Assembly (NCBI RefSeq): GCF_039522585.1
Contig: NZ_BAAADR010000002.1
Strand: one strand, 5' to 3'
DNA: 64,000 nucleotides
Source of the DNA: Bisbaumannia salifodinae
Lineage (GTDB): Bacteria > Pseudomonadota > Gammaproteobacteria > Pseudomonadales > Halomonadaceae
The notes under the pieces are model-generated. The model searched no databases. It was not told the DNA's origin and saw only the letters and a program-made list of their open reading frames with translations. Below, one piece after another: positions 58,093 to 64,000 of this stretch. The stretch's first letter is position 1; every line of letters starts with the position of its first letter. Both the position numbers and the translations under genes were made by a program.

Positions 58093-58554
58093 GTGGCAAT
58101 CAAGGACTCAGCGCTCGAGGCGCTCATCGAACCGGTGGTGACCGCCATGGGCTTCGAGCTCTGGGGGATCGACCATCTTTCCCAGGGCAAGCATTCCCGT
58201 CTGGTGATCTATATCGATGGCCCCGAAGGGGTCACGGTGGACGACTGCGCGGCCATCAGCCGCCAGGTCAGTGCCATCTTCGATGTGGAGGATCCGATCC
58301 CCGGAGAGTACCGTCTCGAGGTGTCATCCCCGGGGATGGATCGCCCTCTCTTTACCCTCGATCATTATGCGCGTTACCGCGGACATACGGTGGCGCTCAA
58401 GCTGCGCCTGGCCTTCGAGGGGCGGCGCAAGTTTCAGGGCCTCCTGGCCGGCGTCGAGGGCGACGAGGTGTTGTTGCAACTCGATGGCGAGGAGTACTGC
58501 TTTCCCATCGACAGCATCGAGCAGGCGCGCGTCGTGCCGCGGTTCGATGACTAA
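58093..58554 (+). CDS. rimP: RimP, 30S ribosome maturation factor
   Basis: A 153-residue factor. Conserved: LEALIEPVVTAMGFELWGID (about 7-26), DDCAAISRQVSAIFDVEDPI and YRLEVSSPGMDRPLFTLDHY; C-terminal SH3-like domain. The GTG at 58093 has AGGAG nine bases upstream; longer frames to 58060 lack a site. First gene of the translation operon. Confidence 0.95.
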   Translation: MAIKDSALEALIEPVVTAMGFELWGIDHLSQGKHSRLVIYIDGPEGVTVDDCAAISRQVSAIFDVEDPIPGEYRLEVSSPGMDRPLFTLDHYARYRGHTVALKLRLAFEGRRKFQGLLAGVEGDEVLLQLDGEEYCFPIDSIEQARVVPRFDD

Positions 58555-58581
58555 GGACAGGTTTATTGGCGAGGCTATGGC

Positions 58582-60075
58582 ATGAGCAAAGAGATTCTGG
58601 CGGTCGTTGACGCCATCTCCAACGAAAAGGGCGTGCCGCGCGAAGTGATCTTCGAGGCGGTGGAGGCGGCGCTGGCGAGCGCCTCCCGCAAACGCTTCGA
58701 GGACCAGGAAGTCAGCGTCCGGGTCAAGATCAACCGCGTGACCGGCGAGTACGAGACCTTCCGTCGCTGGGAGGTGCTCGACGACGACGATTTCGAGAAC
58801 CCCGATGCCGAGATCAAGCTCAGCTATGCCGAGCGGCGGGATCCGCCCCTGGGCCTGGGCGACGTGGTGGAAGAGAAGATCGAGAATGCCGCCTTCGGTC
58901 GTATCGCCGCCCAGACCGCCAAGCAGGTGATCGTACAGAAGGTGCGTGAGGCGGAGCGGGCCGAGGTGGTGCGTCTCTACTCCGACCGCGAGGGCGAGCT
59001 GGTCTCCGGCATCGTCAAGAAGACCACCCGCGACGGCCTGATCGTCGACCTGGGCGATAACGCCGAGGCCTTCCTGCCGCGCAGCGAAATGATTCCCGGC
59101 GAGCGCTACCGCATGAACGAGCGGGTCCGCGCGGTGCTGATGAAGGTGGATCCGGAGGCGCGCGGTTCCCAGCTGATCCTCTCGCGCACCTGCCCGGAAC
59201 TGATCATCGAGCTGTTCAAGATCGAGGTGCCGGAGATCGCCGAGCAGCTCATCGAGATCAAGGGCGCCGCCCGCGATCCGGGCTCCCGGGCCAAGATCGC
59301 CGTCAAGACCAATGATCGCCGCATCGACCCGGTGGGTGCCTGCGTGGGCATGCGTGGTTCCCGGGTCCAGGCGGTTTCCACCGAGCTGCAGAACGAGCGG
59401 GTCGATATCATCCTCTGGGATGACAACCCGGCGCAGCTGGTGATCAACGCCATGGCCCCGGCCGACGTGGCCTCCATCCTGGTGGACGAAGAGTCCGGCG
59501 CCATGGATGTGGCCGTGGCCGAGGACAACCTGGCCCAGGCCATCGGCCGCAGCGGCCAGAACGTGCGCCTGGCCTCGGAACTCACCGGCTGGCGGCTCAA
59601 CGTCATGACCGAGGAAGAGGCCGAGGGCAAGCGTGAACAGGAGATCGACAGCCTGGTGGAGTATTTCATCCAGCACCTGGAGATCGACGAGGACCTCGCC
59701 CGCCTGCTGGTGGAAGAGGGCTTCACCACCCTGGAAGAGATCGCCTATGTGCCCGCCGAAGAGATGCTCGAAATCGAGGAGCTCGATGAAGAGCTGGTCG
59801 AGGAGCTGCGGGCGCGGGCCAAGGATGAGCTGTTGAACCTGGCCATTGCCTCCGAGGAGGAGCTCGATGGTGCCCAGCCCGCCGATGACCTGCTGGAGAT
59901 GGAGGGCATGGAGCGGCATCTGGCCTTTATCCTGGCCAGTCGGGGCATCGTCACGATGGAGGATCTGGCCGAGCAGTCCGTCGACGACCTGGCGGACATC
60001 GACGAGTTGGACGAAGAGCGCGCAGCGGCACTGATCATGACTGCCCGTGCGCCATGGTTCGAGAGCGAACAGTAA
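58582..60075 (+). CDS. nusA: NusA, transcription termination/antitermination factor
   Basis: A 497-residue protein: N-terminal RNA polymerase-binding domain (about 1-125), S1 domain (SGIVKKTTRDGLIVDLGDNA), two KH domains (including VGACVGMRGSRVQAVSTELQ and AIGRSGQNVRLASELTGW), and two acidic helix-hairpin-helix C-terminal repeats (about 350-495), as in E. coli-type NusA. Confidence 0.97.
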   Translation: MSKEILAVVDAISNEKGVPREVIFEAVEAALASASRKRFEDQEVSVRVKINRVTGEYETFRRWEVLDDDDFENPDAEIKLSYAERRDPPLGLGDVVEEKIENAAFGRIAAQTAKQVIVQKVREAERAEVVRLYSDREGELVSGIVKKTTRDGLIVDLGDNAEAFLPRSEMIPGERYRMNERVRAVLMKVDPEARGSQLILSRTCPELIIELFKIEVPEIAEQLIEIKGAARDPGSRAKIAVKTNDRRIDPVGACVGMRGSRVQAVSTELQNERVDIILWDDNPAQLVINAMAPADVASILVDEESGAMDVAVAEDNLAQAIGRSGQNVRLASELTGWRLNVMTEEEAEGKREQEIDSLVEYFIQHLEIDEDLARLLVEEGFTTLEEIAYVPAEEMLEIEELDEELVEELRARAKDELLNLAIASEEELDGAQPADDLLEMEGMERHLAFILASRGIVTMEDLAEQSVDDLADIDELDEERAAALIMTARAPWFESEQ

Positions 60076-60102
60076 ACAGGTCACGGGCTCAGGAGGGTCG
60101 CA

Positions 60103-62610
60103 ATGTCAGACATGACCGTTAAAGATTTTGCAGCCAAGGTGGGGCGCGATGTGCCCCGCCTGCTGGAACAGATGAAAGAAGCCGGACTGCCCCACAAGTC
60201 CGAGAGCGACGCCGTCTCCGAAGAGGACAAGCGTTGCCTGCTCGACTATCTCACCAAGAGCCACGGCGGCAGTGGCGCCGGTGCCGGTGCCCGCAATCGC
60301 ATCACCCTGACGCGCAAGACCAAGAGTCGCATCAAGACCGGTGAGCGTGGCAAGACCATCGAGGTGCAGGTGCGCAAGAAGCGTACCTATGTGAAGCGCG
60401 AGGAAGAGCAGCCCGCCGAGGAGCCCAAGGTCCAGGATCATGGCCCCCGCCAGTTGGTGGGTGACATGGCCGAGGCCGAAGCCAAGCGTGAGGCTCGCGA
60501 AGCGGAAGAGGCCAAGGCGCGCGCCGCCGAGCAGGCCGCCCAGGAGGCCGCCGCCAAGCTGGAGGCCGAGAAGGCCGTCGAGGTGCCGGAGATTCCGGTG
60601 CCCGAGCTGGAGACCAGCCAGCCCGCCGGCGATCAGCCCCCGGCGCCGCCCAAGGAGGGGCGCACCGACCGTCGCACCGCGCCGCCCAAGAAGACCGCCG
60701 CCAAGAAGGGCCGCCACGAGCGCGATGACGATGATCGTGACGAGCGGCGTCGCGGTGGCGCCAAGAAGGCCAAGCGCGCCGAGCGTCGCAGCACCCGCCG
60801 TGGCGGTGGTCGCGACAGCGGCGGCAAGCACGGTTTCCAGAAGCCCACCCAGCCGATCGTTCGCGAGGTCTCGATCCCCGAGTCGATCAGCGTCGCCGAC
60901 CTGGCCGACAAGATGTCGATCAAGGCCAACGAAGTGATCAAGGCGATGTTCACCATGGGTGCCGCGGTGACCATCAACCAGACCATCGACCAGGACACCG
61001 CCGCCATCGTGGTGGAGGAAATGGGCCACAAGCCCAAGCTGGTCAAGGACGATGCGCTGGAGACCGAGGTCCTCGAGGGCATCTCCTACGAGGGCGAGGA
61101 GATCACCCGTTCGCCGGTGGTCACCGTGATGGGTCACGTCGACCACGGCAAGACCTCGCTGCTCGACTATATCCGTAAGGCCAAGGTCGCCACCGGCGAG
61201 GCCGGCGGCATCACCCAGCATATCGGCGCCTACCACGTGGAAGGCGCGCATGGTGGGGTGACCTTCCTGGATACCCCGGGTCACGCGGCCTTTACCGCCA
61301 TGCGTGCCCGTGGTGCCAAGGCCACCGACGTGGTGATCCTGGTGGTGGCCGCCGACGACGGCGTCATGCCCCAGACCATCGAGGCCATCGAGCACGCCAA
61401 GGCCGCCGAGGTGCCCCTGGTGGTGGCGGTCAACAAGATGGATAAGTCGGGCGCCGATCCCGACCGGGTCAAGAACGAGCTGTCCCAGCACGGCGTCATC
61501 TCCGAGGCGTGGGGCGGCGACACCCAGTTCGTGCATGTCTCCGCGCATACCGGCGAAGGCATCGACGAGCTGATCGAGGCGGTGCAGCTGGTCTCCGAGG
61601 TGCTCGAGCTCAAGGCCGTGCCGGAAGCGCCCGGCAAGGGCGTGGTGGTCGAGTCGCGCCTCGACAAGGGTCGCGGTCCCGTGGCCACCGTGCTGGTCCA
61701 GAACGGCACCCTGAAGAAGGGCGATATCGTCCTCGCCGGCCTGCACTATGGCCGCGTGCGTGCCCTGACCAACGAGCTGGGCCAGCAGGTCGATGCCGTG
61801 GGCCCGGCCATGCCGGTGGAGATCCAGGGCCTCGACGGTACCCCGGATGCCGGCGACGACTTCATGGTGCTGGCCGACGAGAAGAAGGCCCGCGAGGTCG
61901 CCAACTTCCGTCAGGGCAAGTACCGCGAGGTGCGCCTGGCGCGTCAGCAGAAGGCCAAGCTGGAGAACATGTTCAGCCAGATGGGCCAGGACGAGGTGGC
62001 CAAGGTCAATATCGTCCTCAAGGCCGATGTCCAGGGCTCCCTGGAGGCCATCAAGGGCGCCCTGGAAGAGCTCTCCACCGACGAGGTCCAGGTGGCCGTG
62101 GTTTCTTCGGGGGTGGGTGGCATCACCGGCACCGATGCCAACCTGGCGCTGGCCTCCGAGGCCATCGTGGTGGGCTTCAACGTACGTGCCGACGCCGCCG
62201 CTCGCGAGATCATCGAGCGCGAAGGCCTGGATCTGCGCTACTACAGCGTCATCTACCAGCTGATCGACGAGGTCAAGCAGGCCATGAGCGGCATGCTGGC
62301 GCCGGAGTGGAAGGAAGAGATCGTCGGTGTGGCCGAGGTCCGCGACGTCTTCCGTGCGCCCAAGATCGGTGCCGTGGCCGGCTGTATGGTGGTCGAGGGT
62401 ACCGTCTATCGCAGCAAGAAGATCCGCGTACTGCGCGACAACGTGGTTATCTACGAGGGCGAGCTCGAGTCGCTGCGTCGCTTCAAGGACGATGTCCAGG
62501 AAGTGCGCAACGGCATGGAGTGCGGCATCGGCGTGAAGAACTACAACGATGTCCAGGTCGGCGACAAGATCGAGGTCTTCGATCAGGTCAAGGTCGAGCG
62601 CTCGCTGTAA
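60103..62610 (+). CDS. infB: InfB, translation initiation factor IF-2
   Basis: An 835-residue GTPase that positions fMet-tRNA. IF2_N modules at the start and around residue 260; between them a charged Ala/Glu/Lys/Arg-rich linker (about 100-250, with a DDDDRDERR patch). G domain: GHVDHGKTSLL, DTPGHAAF, NKMDKSGAD. C-terminal domains bind the initiator tRNA encoded 2 kb upstream. Alternative internal starts, known in E. coli, cannot be judged here. Confidence 0.97.
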   Translation: MSDMTVKDFAAKVGRDVPRLLEQMKEAGLPHKSESDAVSEEDKRCLLDYLTKSHGGSGAGAGARNRITLTRKTKSRIKTGERGKTIEVQVRKKRTYVKREEEQPAEEPKVQDHGPRQLVGDMAEAEAKREAREAEEAKARAAEQAAQEAAAKLEAEKAVEVPEIPVPELETSQPAGDQPPAPPKEGRTDRRTAPPKKTAAKKGRHERDDDDRDERRRGGAKKAKRAERRSTRRGGGRDSGGKHGFQKPTQPIVREVSIPESISVADLADKMSIKANEVIKAMFTMGAAVTINQTIDQDTAAIVVEEMGHKPKLVKDDALETEVLEGISYEGEEITRSPVVTVMGHVDHGKTSLLDYIRKAKVATGEAGGITQHIGAYHVEGAHGGVTFLDTPGHAAFTAMRARGAKATDVVILVVAADDGVMPQTIEAIEHAKAAEVPLVVAVNKMDKSGADPDRVKNELSQHGVISEAWGGDTQFVHVSAHTGEGIDELIEAVQLVSEVLELKAVPEAPGKGVVVESRLDKGRGPVATVLVQNGTLKKGDIVLAGLHYGRVRALTNELGQQVDAVGPAMPVEIQGLDGTPDAGDDFMVLADEKKAREVANFRQGKYREVRLARQQKAKLENMFSQMGQDEVAKVNIVLKADVQGSLEAIKGALEELSTDEVQVAVVSSGVGGITGTDANLALASEAIVVGFNVRADAAAREIIEREGLDLRYYSVIYQLIDEVKQAMSGMLAPEWKEEIVGVAEVRDVFRAPKIGAVAGCMVVEGTVYRSKKIRVLRDNVVIYEGELESLRRFKDDVQEVRNGMECGIGVKNYNDVQVGDKIEVFDQVKVERSL

Positions 62611-62630
62611 CGCCCTAGGAGCAGAGTCCC

Positions 62631-63020
62631 ATGCGCGAATTCAAGCGTACCGACCGGGTCGCCGACCAGCTGCAGAAGGAGCTGGCGGTGCTGATCCAGC
62701 GCGAGGTCAAGGATCCGCGCCTGGGCATGGTCACCGTCAGCGGCGTCAAGGTGAGTCGCGACCTCGGTTATGCCGACGTCTATATCACCCTGCTGGGCGA
62801 GAACGACGCCGAGACGATCAAGGCGAACCTGGTGATCCTGCGCCGGGCGGCGGGCTTCCTGCGCGGCCAGATCGGCCGCCGCATCAAGCTGCGCCATGTG
62901 CCGGAACTGCGCTTCCACTACGATGAAAGCGTGGTGCGGGGCCAGCGGCTCTCCTCGCTGATCGACGAGGCGGTGGCCAGCGATCGCGACCGCCAGGACG
63001 ACGACGAGGAACCGCGCTGA
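62631..63020 (+). CDS. rbfA: RbfA, ribosome-binding factor A
   Basis: A 129-residue KH-fold protein for 16S rRNA 5' end maturation. Conserved: REFKRTDRVADQLQKELAVL (2-21), DPRLGMVTVSGVKVSRDL, RIKLRHVPELRFHYDESV. Acidic C-terminal tail. Its stop overlaps the truB start (TGATG). Confidence 0.96.
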   Translation: MREFKRTDRVADQLQKELAVLIQREVKDPRLGMVTVSGVKVSRDLGYADVYITLLGENDAETIKANLVILRRAAGFLRGQIGRRIKLRHVPELRFHYDESVVRGQRLSSLIDEAVASDRDRQDDDEEPR

Positions 63021-63937
63021 TGGCACGGCGTCGTCGCGGGCTGCCCATCGACGGTGTCCTGCTGCTGGACAAGCCCCAGGGCCTGTCCAGCAACCAGGCC
63101 CTGCAGCGCGCCCGGCGCCTCTATCAGGCCCAGAAGGCCGGACATACCGGCACCCTGGACCCCATGGCCACCGGCCTGCTGCCGGTCTGCTTCGGCGAGG
63201 CCACCAAGTTCTCGTCGCAGCTGCTGGAGGCCGACAAGGTCTATCGCGCCCGGCTACGCCTGGGGGTGACCACGACCACCGGCGATGCCGAGGGCGAGGT
63301 GCTCCGGGAGCGGCCGGTGCCGGCGCTGGACGAGGCGGCCATCGAGGCGGTGCTCGCGCGCTTTCGCGGCGAGATCGAGCAGCTGCCGCCGATGTATTCG
63401 GCGCTGAAGCACCAGGGCCGCCCGCTCTATGAACTGGCCCGCGAGGGCAAGACGATCGAGCGTGCAGTCCGCCGCGTGACGGTTTATGATGTGCGCCTTC
63501 TCGCCCTGGAGGGCGGGGAGTTCACGCTGGAAGCCAGCGTCAGCAAGGGCACCTATATCCGCACCCTGGCCGAGGATATCGGCGAGGCGTTGGGTTGCGG
63601 CGCCCACCTCACCGCCCTGCGGCGCCTGAAGACCGGGCCCTTCACGGCGGAGGGGATGCTGACCCTCGAGGCCCTGGAGGGGCTCGACGAGGCACAGCAC
63701 CGGGCGCATCTGCTGCCGATGGATGTGCTGGTGGCGCACCTGCCGTCGCTGACGGTGGAGGCCGCCGCCGCCGGTCGGCTGACCCATGGTCAGTCGGCGC
63801 GGCTCGAGGTGGGTGAACTGGCCGTGGACAGCACGGTACGACTCTATCATGACGAGGCCTTCCTGGGCCTCGGCGTGGTAACGGGGCCACAGGAGGTGGC
63901 ACCGAAGCGGCTGCTGAGTAGCGCGGCCGCATCCTAA
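63020..63937 (+). CDS. truB: TruB, tRNA pseudouridine-55 synthase
   Basis: A 305-residue enzyme. Catalytic aspartate Asp47 in GHTGTLDPMATGLLP; further motifs KVYRARLRLG, PMYSALKHQGRPLYELAREG and VSKGTYIRTLAEDIG. The C-terminal PUA-like part follows. Coupled to rbfA; in relatives rpsO and pnp come next, beyond the window. Confidence 0.97.
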   Translation: MARRRRGLPIDGVLLLDKPQGLSSNQALQRARRLYQAQKAGHTGTLDPMATGLLPVCFGEATKFSSQLLEADKVYRARLRLGVTTTTGDAEGEVLRERPVPALDEAAIEAVLARFRGEIEQLPPMYSALKHQGRPLYELAREGKTIERAVRRVTVYDVRLLALEGGEFTLEASVSKGTYIRTLAEDIGEALGCGAHLTALRRLKTGPFTAEGMLTLEALEGLDEAQHRAHLLPMDVLVAHLPSLTVEAAAAGRLTHGQSARLEVGELAVDSTVRLYHDEAFLGLGVVTGPQEVAPKRLLSSAAAS

Positions 63938-63954
63938 GGAGCATCGCCGAGACT

Positions 63955-63998
63955 GCAAATATGCGTGGTCTCACCCATTCATTATTCAGGCATATTGC
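63955..63998 (+). promoter_or_regulatory. Inverted repeat after truB, probably in the rpsO leader region
   Basis: GCAAATATGC (63955-63964) and GCATATTGC (63990-63998) pair with one bulged base across a 25-bp loop. It lies where the rpsO promoter or leader would be expected, but rpsO itself is outside the window. Confidence 0.3.
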
Positions 63999-64000
63999 TT

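Overview
The window looks like chromosomal DNA of a high-GC gammaproteobacterium of the Halomonadaceae (Halomonas-like). The grounds are the base composition, the gene orders argH-lptM-lysA-dapF-DUF484-xerC-yigB, hemC-hemD-hemX-hemY, grpE-dnaK-dnaJ, dapB-carA-carB-greA and tpiA-secG-tRNA-tRNA-rimP-nusA-infB-rbfA-truB, and the many TRAP transporter genes. No species can be assigned from sequence alone.

Layout. 1-3.5 kb: the 5' part of thiD, a small YqaA-like membrane protein and an orphan TRAP transporter small/large subunit pair, with two unusual tandem-repeat arrays built from gene ends (353-607 and 1021-1648). 3.6-6.7 kb: dsbA, a nuclease-fold gene, cytochrome c4 and engB. 6.7-12.7 kb (minus strand): argH, tiny lptM, lysA, dapF, DUF484, xerC, yigB. 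12.9-17.4 kb: haem synthesis operon hemCDXY. 17.4-23.6 kb: a REP-like intergenic region, an NCS2 purine permease, a large MscS-type channel, two overlapping fluoride-channel genes, tmRNA and smpB. 23.6-31.3 kb: ratA-rnfH, bamE, fur, recN with a LexA box, and grpE-dnaK-dnaJ with two heat-shock-type promoters.

31.3-44.1 kb is accessory cargo lying between dnaJ and dapB: an HNH nuclease, a complete TRAP transporter divergent from an FAD oxidoreductase, a DUF2218 protein, two EamA transporters, a 645-residue protein joining a Clp1/Grc3-type polynucleotide kinase to an RNase Z-type metallo-beta-lactamase, and an iron-siderophore-type ABC transporter. 44.3-64 kb is core again: dapB, carAB, greA, yhbY, rlmE, ftsH, folP, glmM, tpiA, secG, two tRNAs and the rimP-nusA-infB-rbfA-truB translation operon.

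Two observations deserve most attention. First, the Clp1-RNase Z fusion carries the expected nucleotide-binding motifs and a full set of metallo-hydrolase metal-ligand motifs, so it could be a single-chain RNA end-processing enzyme. Second, several genes (yqaA-like, TRAP large subunit, recN, carA) have a partial extra copy of one of their own ends beside them. In recN and in the outermost TRAP copy the differences are mainly synonymous, as if tails of divergent alleles were left behind by recombination. A structured palindromic element (45219-45330) and a possible leader ORF running through a terminator hairpin into carA are further unexplained signals.
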